Shown one piece after another: positions 1 to 11,811 of a DNA stretch of 64,000 bases (position 1 is the first letter of the stretch; every line of letters starts with the position of its first letter). The notes beneath the pieces are model-generated. The model did not search any database. It was not told the origin of the DNA and worked only from the letters and a program-made list of their open reading frames with translations. The stretch lies in assembly GCF_000002075.1 (NCBI RefSeq), contig NW_004797435.1, positions 25,490 to 89,489 of the forward strand. The letters are read 5' to 3'. The position numbers were made by a program, and so were the translations under genes. This DNA comes from Aplysia californica. Taxonomy: Eukaryota > Mollusca > Gastropoda > Aplysiida > Aplysiidae.

Positions 1-367
1 TTTCTGCAAATTTTAGGCGATTTCCAGACCATTTCTAAGCTGAAACTAAAAACACAGGCCAAATACATGTAGTAGGGCACCACCAAGAAAGAAGGGAGAA
101 TGTGTAGCAAGCAAATGTACGCAGATGGACAAGTCTCACAACTTCAATTTCTATCCAGAATGAGCAAGAGAATGCTGCCCCCACACTACAAAGATCGCCC
201 CTGTCCTTGAGATATTATGTTCTTAAATCTGAAAATCTATTCATTCAATACAAAATCTAATTGATATCTGGTCCCAAGCCCAGTAAAACACTGAGGACAC
301 CTAAATAATTGTGGGATGGCAATGTTTTGGTAATCAGCAATCGATATTTTTAAAAAGTGCGCTGCAC

Positions 368-866
368 CAAAGATAGTACATAACAAGATGGTCCACTCAG
401 CCAAAAAAGTGTCCGCCGGAAGTTCGCTCTTTGCTTCAGATGGCGCTGCAGTCTGTTTTGAAGTTCTCTTTCGTTTTTCCAGAAGAAGAATAGAAATAGC
501 ACTTCCTTGCGTGCGCAAATCGACTGCTGTTCATCAGCAGTTCGGGTTCGTTCAGTGCGGAGTTTTTTGGTTTTTAAAATATTTTAATGACCTCTCGACT
601 TTCATTCTAAAGTCAAATTGAACGAAGAAAACAATCACCCCTTCCTCCGGAAAAGGTTTTTTGTCAGCGTAACCATTTTTAAAAAAGCGTTCTTCCGAAA
701 TTTATTCAAAAACTTGCTAGTTTCACTTAGATTTTTTAAAACACAAGTAGGGTAACTCTGTTCGAAAAGGGTGCCTATTTGCGAAGAGGGCGCCACCGAA
801 TTTCGAGGACACTTTTTTAATTGGCTCAAAGAGAGGAGTGGCCCCTCTAGTTATGTAGACTCGTTG
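368..866 (+). mobile_element. TIR element family A (MITE), copy 1
   Basis: Non-autonomous DNA transposon of about 0.5 kb, present six times in the window. It starts CAAAGATAGTACATAAC and ends in a diverged inverted copy. The flanks GCTGCAC (361-367) and GCGGCAC (867-873) match at six of seven bases and look like the target duplication. The middle has no recognisable transposase. A short open frame on each strand recurs in the copies and is probably incidental. Confidence 0.8.
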
Positions 867-1066
867 GCGGCACCAAAGATCGTGTATTAGTTCACTCCTC
901 TCTTTGAGCCAATTAAAAAAGTGTCCTCAAAATTCCGTGATGCCCTCTTTGAAAAAGTGCGGACTTTGCGATCAGAGTTACCCTACTTGTGTGAAAAACA
1001 ATAAAAGTGAAACTATTGAACTGTGCTATTCCTATTCTTCTTCTGGAGAAACGAAAGAGAGCTTCA

Positions 1067-1457
1067 AAATGTGTCAATAACAAAGCTCCCTCATATCTTA
1101 GTGATCTCATCCAGATTTATGTTCCATCTAGATCACTAAGATCAGGCGACCAGTATCTTTTACGAGTTCCTAGAAAAGGCGGTAAAAAATTAGCCGAAAG
1201 ATCGTTCGCCCACCTTGCTCCGTCAGTTTGGAACTCTCTCCCCCAACCCTTGAGACATACAACATCTGAGTCTATATTTAAAAAATCTTTAAAGACACAT
1301 TTAATGACATCCTTTTTAAGTCAGTAGATTCATGTTCAATACAATGTTATGTAAATGTCTATGTATCCATTTATGTATTTTGTGAATTGCAGTGTATACA
1401 TTATTTTATTCTCATTTCGTGACGATGTGTAATCGTGTGCGTGTGATAAGCAAGTAG

Positions 1458-1512
<55 letters not shown>

Positions 1513-1665
1513 TGTGTGCGTGTGTGTGTGTGTGTGTGTGTGAGTGTGTGTGTGTGTGTTTGGCATACATGTGTGTGCACATGTGTGCGTGTTATGTGTT
1601 CGTAAGTGTGTATGCGTGTGTTTGTGTGTGTGTATATGTATATGTGTGTGTGTTTGTGTGTATAT

Positions 1666-1702
<37 letters not shown>

Positions 1703-1825
1703 TGTGTGTGTCGCGTGCATGAATATTTTTCTTACATGCATTTATGTAAAGCGCCTAGAGCTGTGTTTACACGGGAGTGGGCGCTATAGAAATGATCTTC
1801 ATTATTATTATTATTAAAATAAAGA
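1067..1825 (+). mobile_element. 5'-truncated LINE tail (CR1/Rex-like), copy 1
   Basis: Last part of a non-LTR retrotransposon ORF2 plus its 3' UTR. The reading frame to 1327 contains PSYLSDLIQIYVPSRSLRS and SVWNSLPQPLR, the pattern that closes the ORF2 of many CR1/L2/Rex-type elements, then a stop. The 3' UTR has a long TG microsatellite (about 1459-1720) and ends with the typical line GCGCTATAGAAATGATCTTC followed by ATT repeats. It lies inside family A copy 2, so it is younger than that copy. A second copy is at 50.3 kb. The exact clade is uncertain. Confidence 0.75.
1459..1720. repeat. TG microsatellite in the LINE 3' UTR
   Basis: Long, slightly interrupted TG repeat. The same repeat sits at the same place in the second LINE tail (about 50640-50840), so it belongs to the element rather than to the locus. 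Cysteine/valine or threonine/histidine frames across it are repeat artefacts. Confidence 0.9.
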
Positions 1826-2280
1826 TTGCAGCGCCATCTGAACCAATACGCGGACTTCCGCTGACACTTCTTTTACTGAGTGAACTATATTGTTCTGTTC
1901 GATCTTTAGCGGCACTGATACTGATACTGATAGTGCGCGGCTTTGATAGTTTTTTCTCGAAAGTGCGCGGCTCTGATATTCTCCCCTCCGACCAGCCAAT
2001 CGTCAATGAGACGATTAAAAAATGACCGCACGGACGACGACAACAACAACACAGACGAAGACTATGACAAGAGCAAGTAAATTTTTGTGGTTAACGTAAA
2101 TCAGGTCAAGATCATGTTTTATTGTCTGAAAGCTCACAAAGCGAGTGGACCCGATGGAGTAAAAAGTAAAATTATTAAAATGTGTTCTACTCAGTCATCT
2201 CCCATACCGGGCATATTGTCACATCCATTTCCTCATAAAGTCAATATTTTATTTTTCTTTATCGGCCGTTTTCTCAAAAC

Positions 2281-2456
2281 GCGATTTTTCTCTATAGTTT
2301 TTTTTTTAAAGATAACTCCACCGTTTTTCATCCAACCTTCATGATATTTTCACTATAATACAGAAAACGCGATTTTTCTCTATAGTTTTTTCTTAAAAAG
2401 ATAACTCCATCGTTTTTCATCCAATCTTCATGATATTTTCACTATAATACAGAAAA
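2281..2456. repeat. Direct tandem duplication, 88-bp unit x2
   Basis: The unit beginning GCGATTTTTCTCTATAG is repeated at 2281 and 2369 with a few substitutions and a small length difference in the T run. No coding content is seen. The rest of 1916-2860 is AT-rich and shows nothing recognisable. Confidence 0.85.
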
Positions 2457-2860
2457 GATACAATATAAAAATTCATCTGTTGAATTTTTTACATATGAAA
2501 TAGATTTTTTGGGTGGTGTCTGGAGGGTGGATTTTCACGAATTTTTTGCCAACTTGAATACTGCCTCGGGAAAAAATTCTCTAAAAATAGTTTCTAATTC
2601 GTTTACGAAAAAAACAACAACAGATAAATTTTTAGGTCTAATGTTTGTTAACACGCATGCAAAAAAAGCTATCAATTTCCCTGAGCAATAAGTGCGGTAT
2701 TCATTACGTAAGACATGTCAACAAAGTCCAATATGGCCGCCGTATCCATGGAAACGAAACTTTTTTTCTCAAATTTGATTGCTGATTTTAAGACCCCTTA
2801 CTATGATTGTTATATGTGTGAAATTTTGTAAAATTCGGTCAACTAATAAGCGAAATAGCC

Positions 2861-3390
2861 TTCAGGTCTACCCGTACTTATTTTTAATATGATGGCTAGA
2901 CTGACCATTTAAAAATAATAGGCCTACTGAATTGTAAATATAAATTTTTTGCGTGCAGTACCTAAAGTATTTGTATATGAGACGAAACCAGGTGCCTTAA
3001 TGACAGTGCATGTATTTTAAACCTCTTGTTTTCTAATGTTAATAGGGCCTAAGATAAGTACGGCTAGACTGCCAGTCTAGCCGTACTTAAGTACGACTAG
3101 ACTACTTGGCTAGCCGTACTTAAGTACGGGTAGACAGCCAGGCTAGCCGTACTTAAGGACGGCTAGACTGTCAAGCTAGCCGTACTTAATATTGATGGCT
3201 GAATTGTAAATGAAATTTTTAGTTTGCTGCCTAAAGTATTTGTATTTCAGACAAAACCAAAAGGTGCCTCACTGACTTGCATGTATTTGAACCTGAATAA
3301 TTACTAGATCTAGATCTAATTAGACCTGTGTACTTAACAGGCTTGAGTCGATAGGGCCAAACCTAGATCTAAGTACGGCTAGCCACTTCG
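2861..3390 (+). repeat. Palindromic repeat family P, copy 1
   Basis: Roughly 0.5-kb repeat found three times (here, 36.2 kb, 41.6 kb). It carries a cluster of short inverted repeats built on TACGGCTAGAC and its complement (3060-3190), between shared spacers containing GTGCATGTATTTTAAACCT and CTGTGTACTTAACAGGCTTG. It ends near GTACGGCTAGCCACTTCG. No ORF or transposase is seen. It is probably a foldback-type non-autonomous element; its ends are not sharply defined. Confidence 0.7.
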
Positions 3391-3394
3391 TTTT

Positions 3395-3660
3395 CTCTAT
3401 TCCCGAATTTGCGAGACAGCCTAAATGTTAATTGGTGTGATCCACGGTGTGATCACAACGTAACGGTGCGTAATGACAAAGACGGGGTGGGGGTGGGGGT
3501 AGGGGACTCAATCAGAGACGGAAGGCTAAAATATTTGGACCGGTAAAGGGGAGGGGTAACTCAGTAACTGGATATACAGATCTCGAGACTCACGATAGGC
3601 TAAATGCTAATGAGTAGAGTATGGCATGCCTCATGCCACTCTGATTGGTCATCAAGGTTG
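3395..3660 (+). repeat. Dispersed repeat shared with 11.81-12.02 kb
   Basis: This stretch and 11812-12020 share blocks such as ATTTGCGAGACAG / ATTTGCAAGACAG, AACGTAACG.TGCGTAA, GAGACTCAC.ATAGG and GGCATGCCTCAT in the same order. In the second copy the block lies directly before a Tc1/mariner transposase relic, so this one may be a detached end of the same element. The following 3660-4550 shows no recognisable feature. Confidence 0.6.
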
Positions 3661-4560
3661 ACCAGTCTTTGCTCGCCAATGGCCCAAATGTCATAAACCC
3701 ACCCAGGGTTCACGTCAGTTCATAGGTCACTGTAGATTCTTCCTTTTGGCTTCGTTGGCTAAGATCCCGTATTTCCCTTGCTCCCGAGCACAGGGATCTT
3801 AGGAGGAGACCACTGTAGTTGAGAATCTTTGGTTACACTACACTTTCTAGACTCTATGAAACTACATGTATTTTGGTTTGCCGTGGGGGCCGTGGACTGC
3901 ACAGTGTGACCAAAATCTGTCTTACCACTATTATAATCAATTGAAACTGAAACTGAGTTCTCACTGTATATCTAACAATTTTTTAGGCTATCTAAATTTC
4001 TTTTTAACTTTTTTTGGTGGTTTATACTTAAGGCTACCTTGATTCCTTGAGGATTTGTTCATGAAGAATTCAAGGCACTTTTCCATTTCTTTGCTGGCAA
4101 TTTTCATCAACTTGGATACTTCTCCTACTTTCCGACCTCTTTGACTGACTTACATTTGATCAAATTGTCTTGCTCAAACAAGTTCTATTCATAATACATG
4201 TATCACTTACTCACAAGTTGCATCTTTTTGTTTGGTGTTGTTGTTTTTTTAAAAATATTTCACGGACCTTTTCCACCTACGTTCAGTGCTTATACTCAGT
4301 TGCTTTGTATACTGTTTATATTTTTAGCAATAAATGGCCTAATTTGGCAAATATACTGGATATGTTATTTAATATGATGTTTTACATTAGCACTGAAGTG
4401 TTTTAGCATATTTGCAGAAAGTACTCAAAATGTACTCTTAAGTACTTTTCAAAAATATATATAGAGAGAGAGAGAAAAAATAATGTTTTTAGTCCGTTTT
4501 CTCTAAAAATTGAAAACAGCCGCACAAAGTTAGCGTAATACACTCCCTGCTGGGTATTAC

Positions 4561-5056
4561 CAATGATAGTAAATAACAAGATGGGCCACTCAGCCAAAAA
4601 AGTGTCCGCAGGAAGTATGCGCTTTGCTTCAGATGGCGCTGCAGTCTGTTTTGAAGCTCTCTTTCGTTTTTCCAGAAGAAGAATAGGAATAGCACCTCCT
4701 TGCGTGCGCAGATCGACTGCTGTTCATCAGCAGTTCGGGTACGTTCAGTGCGGAGTTTTAGTTTTTTAAATATTTTAATGACCTCTCGCCTTTCATTCTA
4801 AAGTCAAATTAAACGAAAAAAACCATCACCCTTTCCTCCGGAAAAGATTTTTTGTCAGGGTAACCATTTTAAAAAAGCGTTCTTCCGAAATTTATCCCAA
4901 AACTTGCTAGTTTCACTTTGATTTTTTATAACTCAAGTAGGGTAACTCTGTTCGCAAAGAGTGCGCTTTTGTGAAGAGGGCGCCACCAAATTTTGAGGAC
5001 ACTTTTTTAATTGGCTCAAAGAGAGAAGTGGCCCATCTTGTTATGTATTATCATTG
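4561..5056 (+). mobile_element. TIR element family A, copy 3 (complete)
   Basis: Complete 496-bp copy. The ends CAATGATAGTAAATAACAAG and its near-exact complement at 5026-5056 form inverted repeats of about 30 bp. The flanks are an exact GTATTAC duplication (4554-4560 and 5057-5063). Adjoining bases do not extend the duplication consistently in other copies, which fixes the length at seven. Confidence 0.9.
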
Positions 5057-5959
5057 GTATTACCACAACAAAGGAAAAGCTACACATGCAACAAAAAATA
5101 GTTTAACCGAAAATCAGTACAGTGCCGAGTTCCAGACAGCCCTTAGCAATGCAGATGCGTACATGGTGTATTATTATACTTATAGAGTTGTCTCGTACAA
5201 AGAAATTTAGATATATAATATAATTGAGTAAAAGATCACAGTCACACCGTCTAGAAATTGACTTGCATATGTAACAGAAGTGAGTTGCTTGGGTGCTAGA
5301 TATCCAAATTTTATACTGTAAGTCAGCATCTTCACTGCTGTCTCTTCCAGATGTGCTTGCTTCAATATTAAAGTTTAATAGTTTACGCGTAGGATGTGGG
5401 ATGTGCAGGTTCAGGACTTCAGGGCTTCTCCCGCATGGTGTCAAATCCATCAAAGCAAGACAATAAGTTTTGACCTTTTGTCTTGTACTTTAGCCTTACA
5501 AGGTCATGACGAAACTTGTTTGAGCTAGAGTAAGCTGGTTTTCCGTACAGGTGACAAACTTTTCCGGATTGGAAAACAGTTCTGAAGAAACTTGTTTTTA
5601 GCGCGTTTCTCAACGTTAAACGGATTCCGTTTAAAAAAAACCCAACAACAATGACCTTATCTTTCTTTTTCAAAGTATTGTGCATACATTTGTGTGAATC
5701 TATATATTCTATGCTTTCAAGTACATGAAAAAAGCTAATAAAGTCGAGCAAAATGTTCTTCAGAGACATAGATCTAGTAGTAGGCCCACTGGAACATTTT
5801 ATAAACCGTGAAAAGATGACCAGAAAATAACAATAATTATATTATGATCTTCTTGCACTTGCAGTTTTTTTTGACAAATTATAGTCTACCTCATTATCTT
5901 TTTTCCCCCACATTTTTCTTCACTATTCATGACAACTGGCATGTATTGTTTTCAGTTAT

Positions 5960-6240
5960 TATCAAGGAAGTGGATAGGCGGACCACGGGGTCTATCTAGC
6001 CAAAAGGATAGGTGGACCCCGGGGTGTGAAATAAGTAGATCTACGTTTAACTAAGGATCGATGGACCCCGGAGTCAACATAGTGAAATAAGTAGATCTCA
6101 GTTTATTTTATAGTAGGACTGGCGGAGCCCGTGGTCAACGTAGTGAAGTTATAAGTAGATCTAGGTTTAATTAAGGATTGGTGGGCCCTCGGGTCAACAT
6201 AGTGAAATAAGTGCATGTAGATCTAAGTTTAATTTTAAGG
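5960..6240 (+). repeat. Degenerate minisatellite, about four units
   Basis: Units of about 60-75 bp contain a GGACCCCGGGGTC-like block, GTCAACATAGTGAAATAAG and TAGATCTAxGTTTAA. They diverge by substitutions and small indels. Reverse-complement units recur at 7660-7765, so the array exists in both orientations around 6.2-7.6 kb. Confidence 0.7.
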
Positions 6241-6250
6241 ATGGGAGTGC

Positions 6251-6365
6251 TTATTTAGGCCACATATGGCCTAAATAAGGTAAGGGAGGGGGGTTCAGCT
6301 TATTTTGGCCACTTGTGGCCTAAATAAGGTAAGGGAGGGGGATTTAGCTTATTTAGGCCACACAT
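6251..6365. repeat. Palindromes on CTTATTTAGGCC
   Basis: A near-perfect 30-bp palindrome at 6251-6280 (arms CTTATTTAGGCC) is followed by a second imperfect one and a third half-site. They are separated by a repeated GGTAAGGGAGGGGG spacer. No coding content. Confidence 0.75.
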
Positions 6366-7169
6366 GCTCAAACAACCCTTTTCATGCAACTGAGTTCTTT
6401 CCACTTTCATAATGGTGCACCTTTCTCATTTAGTACAGTTTTGTCTCAGTGTACAACTTATAAATCATTAATCATAATGAATATTGTAAGAACAAAGCGC
6501 AATACGCAAAATTTTGCACAATCCCAATGGTTTGAATGAGGGCTAGATTTTTCCTTCATGGAGGGGCAATAGCTAGGCTACCATTTTGGCACACTTTGGT
6601 CAAGTGAAAAGGTCAAATCCTCTGAATGGACTTCCGGGTCAAATTTGAGGTATAGAAAGTGTGTACACAACGTGGCTTTGTCAAAGTTACACTATCTTTG
6701 CCTGGGACTGAGTGGCACTCTCTCGTACTGTCTCGTAGTAGTACATGTAGTAGTAGTAATAGCAAAGATCGTGTAGAGAATCTTTGGTAGTAGATTCTAT
6801 CTAGATCTAGTAGACAGTTTAGTGAACGCGCACGCGGCAGGGCGAATCGGCCTCTATAAGCCCCGTAGACTTTTGTGATCGGCCACGAACCTCGTGTTTT
6901 GATGGGTCTAAACAACTCAGTGTTAATCGCACTGCCACATCCGACAGGCCTACATTTAAAAAAAAGGAAAAGTAAGATAATCAAAATGGTTGAATTCGCG
7001 TGAAAATCGATTCGGTAGAACTGGAACTATTAAAATGTGCTTCTGAAAACAGGGCAATTTTTATAACTCGATGAAATAAAAACTACTGGCTGTGTTATTC
7101 TGTATAAATTATGAAACTTCAGGGCGTATTTTTTCACTAGTGACAGCACAGATACTTAATTTGATTTAT

Positions 7170-7465
7170 TTTCATGGCGACACAGCGTTTATGGTGGACG
7201 ACCTGTATGTCACAAATGTTGCATTACCAGTCTATCACCGGCAAAGTTCTGGGTGGTAATGAAAGCGAAAGTAATCTTGATATTCCCGATCGAGCCACGG
7301 TGTCACATGCTTCCTCATGCCGCCACAGCGGCCAGTTCACGTAACACGTACCGTCGGACCGGGAAAAGCCGGGCGAATACTGTACCACAATCGCGACCAG
7401 CAAAATTAACTTACTGACCATATATGGGAATTTGTTTTTAAATATTCCAGAACTTTTTATATTTT
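7170..7465 (+). repeat. Diverged repeat related to the 39.0-39.3 kb element
   Basis: Shares an ordered series of blocks with 39035-39305: CACAAATGTTGC, CGGTGTCACAT, GGAAAAGC and AACTTACTGACCA, on the same strand. The other copy lies inside a hAT-like element, so this is probably an older fragment of that family. The open frame on the minus strand here is not conserved. Confidence 0.55.
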
Positions 7466-8039
7466 CCCGAGTCATCCCGACTTTATCCCGGGGTAATTTA
7501 CAGATTTCCTCAAATTATCGGGTCTCGGCGATTTTTATCAAATTCCTGTCACGTCGCCGGCTATGGAAGACTTGCCGGGTCGCTGTAGCCGGAGGGTGGC
7601 CTACGGATGAGTCCAAGTAGCCGGAAATTCCGACAGGAGCCGGAAAACTTTCACCCCTGCCCCAGAGTCCACCAATGCTTAATTAAACCTAGATCTACTG
7701 ATTTCACTACGTTGACCCCGGTCCTCTAATCCTTAATTAAACCTAGATCTACTTATATCTGTCCCCGTAGAATTATGCAAATTTAGATGGCCAAATTATG
7801 CACAAAAAAGCAAAATTATGCAAAAATTAATGCAAGCTACCGTAACACCATTCGCGACATGTTTCGCACTTTTTCAGCAAGTATTTTCATGATTTTCAGG
7901 CTTTAGGTACAGAAAAATTGAAAACAACATATCAGTATCAGTAATTTGTTGTGTATTTGGAAAGAAAACAATACACATCAGTCAAAAACAACCAAAAAAT
8001 ATAATCTCTGTAACTTTCAGCTGTAGATCTAGATCGAGA

Positions 8040-8240
8040 TCTCTATAGAGGAAAGAAAAATGTTTTTAAAAAAAGAAAAAAAAGGGGCATCTGGACATCT
8101 GATGCTGGCACATGACTAAAACCAGGGACACCTGTCAAGCATGAAACATCAGCAGACATGAGAACAACTTATGATGGTTTGAAAAATTGAACATGGTCAA
8201 GGAACAAAATCCCAACCCATTACCAAGGGAAATAACCAAC
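8040..8240 (+). repeat. Dispersed repeat shared with 16.70-16.83 kb
   Basis: AGGAAAGAAAAATG, GACATCTGGAC, CAGACATGAGAACAACTT and TCAAGGAACAAAA occur in the same order here and at 16700-16830. Family unknown. Sequence from 8240 to 9050 shows nothing else recognisable. Confidence 0.55.
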
Positions 8241-9055
8241 TTATCACTTAAGGCATGTCACGTGTCTTCAAAACACGATATTTGGGTGAAAATTTTGATT
8301 TTTAACTGTGCCCATTTTTGGGTACCTGAATATCTAAAGAATCGATATCGCTTGATGTTTAATTCTCAAAAAGACAAGAATTCACCGTTAGAGGCGTTTT
8401 CCGGAGGGCACCCTATTCAAAAGTTGGTGCGTTTTCTTCAAATTAGCACATAATTGGAACGTGAAAAGAACCATGTGTCTCCAGGTCACCCTAACATGTT
8501 TAGTATCGTTGTGCTCCCAAGCTTTTCTTTTTTCAAGACAATAAACGATCAAGCAAGACCATCAAGATTTTTGTATTTCTGACAGTTGAGCACATATACG
8601 CAAGATACAGGGCTCCTCTTTTTGTAGATTTTGGGTTGTCTTGAACAAAACGAAACCCCGTTGCTAAAAATAATATTATATGACTTCAACACTCAGTTGT
8701 GAAGGCCGTGCGGTGTATTATTATGGTCTCCAACAGTACTTTACGATCACTGCCATTTCTTCTTTCGATTAGAGGGTCGTTTGAAGTATTGCCACTGATG
8801 AAACCGTCTAATTCGCTTTTGTATTTGACAACACATAATCCTGTTTCTGATCCCTCATTTTTCTGTAGGTTAAAGAGCAGGTAAATCTATGCTGTTTCCC
8901 TTTTATCTAAGTTTTTACTCTCATCGTCATATTTCATTTCACGTTTATTTTCAATGTTTGTACTTACAATTATCATGATGCGTGTCATTATTTTTGTACG
9001 TAGTGAGGGAGAAAGAGAGGGGGGAGGGAGAGAGAGAGAGGGATAGAAAGAAAGA

Positions 9056-9135
<80 letters not shown>
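9056..9135. repeat. GA microsatellite
   Basis: Uninterrupted AG repeat flanked by purine-rich degenerate repeat and a tandem GGGGGAGAGGTATGGGAATGA duplication (about 9145-9195). Serine/leucine or arginine/glutamate frames over it are artefacts. Between 9200 and 10190 nothing is recognised. Confidence 0.95.
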
Positions 9136-9137
<2 letters not shown>

Positions 9138-10194
9138 AGGGGGTGGGGGAGAGGTATGGGAATGAAGAGAGGGGTGGGGGAGAGGTATGGGAATGATGTG
9201 TTGCAAAAATGTATTTGTGTATGTCTATTGCTCGACCAGTAAAGTATAGTTTTGCTTATATTATAGTGCCAGGGACGCTTTGCGGAGTTATCCAATATCT
9301 AAAACTTGTTTAGTGGTCCTTGATAAACTTCTTGCTTGCTACTCATATACCAGTAGTTGTATTGTTGAAAAGTGTAGTCCTGGTGAGGCTTGCATTACAA
9401 AGTGTATTGCATTGTCACGTTCATTCATGAACATAATCAGAAGACCATTAGCAGGCTCATTCATATGGAAATCCCATACAGAACAAGCCTTTCTTTCAAA
9501 AGAATAGAGATTGCTTCAGCACTAACTACAGTAATAATGTATCATTGGAAAAGACAACGTACCGATGCACAGTCAACCTCGCATCCATCGACATCGGACT
9601 CTCAGAAAAGAGAAGGAATCCTTGGTCTCTTTTTCTCATTCATTTTAACAAATCATCCCATACGCATCAATCAGATATTCAAGCGACCTACGACCTAACG
9701 TAGCAGTTTGTCCTGCAAGCCGGTCAGAGTGACATGACATGTACATACTGTAGATCATTTTTGCAATAGCATGTATAACCTATCAGAAAAACGGTGTCAC
9801 TTTTGGGTCCTCAATAAGAGGCCCTCCTACACATACAAACATCCGAGCGTGCATTCCAGATGCATTCAATATCCGGTTCTATTCCATGGTTGGTTGACAT
9901 GGGGTGCGGATGAGAAGTAAAAGAAAACAGGCGGAATGACGGATCTGGGCTCTTTAGGAAAAGTGACCATGCCTTTCAATGTAAACTTTAGTAAATAGCT
10001 TACACTACAAGCAGCCCAGGTTCAGGTTTTTTTTCATCATTCTGATCTCATCAACCCCAGAGTGTTATATTTAATGTTCTCACTGTGCTAGTGAGCTAAA
10101 CCTAACGAAATGTTGCTCTATAGAAACAGCGAGTGCTTTAGAGAAGGAGAGTTAAAACAAAGACATGGAAGGATTGTACTTGACTCCGCCCCCT

Positions 10195-10363
<169 letters not shown>

Positions 10364-10424
10364 GTATGTGTACGTGCTACGTGTCTTTTTTATATTATAC
10401 ATACATATTATCTACATTTTGAAA

Positions 10425-10645
10425 GATAGGCGTTTTACGCCTCCATTAACACAACTTGGATCATTTAGAAGGCAAACTCTCGATCCTGCTTATCAGGGTC
10501 AACCTGGGCTGATTAGGAAACAACATCCCAGAAGAAAGACCGAAATACCCTATAAAGATTCTCTCTACTTGGGAATCAGACTTGGGTCTTCTGCGGGCGA
10601 CGGAAAAGCACATAACTGCTACACCACAGACACTGATATATTATT
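10425..10645 (-). mobile_element. tRNA-derived SINE (third type)
   Basis: Read on the minus strand, 10640-10567 resembles a tRNA head: a box A-like TGTGGTGTAGCAGTTA and a box B-like GACCCAAGTCTGATTCC spaced as in a pol III promoter. A body of about 140 bases follows, down to about 10425. Only this copy is seen here, so the family and exact ends are uncertain. An AT microsatellite begins just beyond the head. Confidence 0.45.
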
Positions 10646-10680
10646 TATGTATACATATATGCATAATATACTTGCAACGT

Positions 10681-10681
10681 G

Positions 10682-10740
<59 letters not shown>

Positions 10741-10741
10741 C
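10681..10741. repeat. TA microsatellite
   Basis: TA repeat with a few interrupting bases, capable of strong hairpin formation. Confidence 0.95.
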
Positions 10742-10935
10742 GCTTTCCCTTTTTAACTCCCAGTGGAGCATAGGTCATCAACAACATTTCTGAAGCCTGT
10801 CCTGTGCATCCCTTTCTAGCTGTTTCCATGATATCCCGGCCTTTCCATTCCTGCATACCACTCGCCACTCGCCTCCATGTCATCTTTGGTCTTCTGGTCG
10901 ACAGGAGGTTTCTCGGCTTGGTGGTTTCCTTTCGG
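10742..10935 (-). pseudogene. Possible LINE ORF2 C-terminal remnant
   Basis: Minus-strand translation gives RPKMTWRRVASGMQEW followed by a basic stretch. This resembles the C-terminal tail of some RTE/Jockey-like ORF2 proteins, where a basic arginine segment is followed by a TWRR motif. No reverse transcriptase motif is present nearby. The call rests on one short motif and is weak. Confidence 0.3.
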
Positions 10936-11811
10936 TTTTCACCACCCTGTCATTCTACACTCCATATTCTCTCCTCTCCTGGGTGATGAAGGTCCTCCAA
11001 CTTCCAGAACTGGCGGTCGTTTTGTTTTAGCTGTTGATGTTTTTTTTGTTTTTTTTTTGTTTTACGGGAAAGGGCTGCTAATCCTTTGCCCGCCCGACCT
11101 TAGTCGCCTTCTACGACATGCGCAGTACGGATACAGTGGTCCAATTCTTTGCTCCTCTGTCTGCCCCGAGAACTACACGGGTGAAAGCATATAATATATA
11201 CACATACAACTAAACACACACACACACACTCTGTATCAGTTGTTTCGACTCTAGTGAAATTCAAACAAAAGCTCTTGGCAGTTATTTGTTACTCGATCGA
11301 CATCAAATTTGAAAGTTAGTAAGTTGAAAAATGTGGATTACATCTTACAATTTAGTCTCCGCCTAAGATCCTTCCGTGTACGATCCCCAGCTGTTTTAAT
11401 TTTTAAAAAGGAATTATACTATACAAAAGTGACTGATAAGATCCCGTTCTGATTCACTCTGACGGTCAACATTGGGCTAAGATGCCGCATTTCAAATCAT
11501 AATTTACGGAACAAACACCCGGGCGGACACAGCCGACAAACCATGAGTGAAAAGTTACGATCATTGAGCTGCCCGTCGCGTCAAACATCAGCCACTCTAG
11601 TGAATGTGATCACATAAACGTTGTAAAACTCGAATAAAAAAACGGTACATTGTTAAGCTCAAGACGGGATCACACCAAGGTGGGAACTGACCGACGCGTT
11701 CGTTTTCGCTACACATCGCTCTCGCATCTGAGCTCTCCACCTAACTTCGCTCCAGACGGGATCATATCGAACTGTGTACTCTTCCCTGACCATTGCAGTA
11801 ACTGTCTCAAC

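Larger units (their letters stand above)
874..1908 (-). mobile_element. TIR element family A, copy 2, split by a LINE tail
   Basis: Inverted copy beginning directly after the target duplication of copy 1. Its two parts, about 874-1066 and 1826-1908, join cleanly against the other copies once the LINE fragment between them is removed. Both sides carry GCGGCAC (867-873 and 1909-1915), an exact 7-bp target duplication. Copy 2 therefore inserted at the same heptamer that borders copy 1, head to head. Confidence 0.8.

Noticed and set aside
11040-11175. Conserved-looking block with GTCGCCTTCTACGACATGC
   Set aside because: Feels like a common molluscan dispersed repeat, but only one copy is here, so no boundaries or family can be supported.
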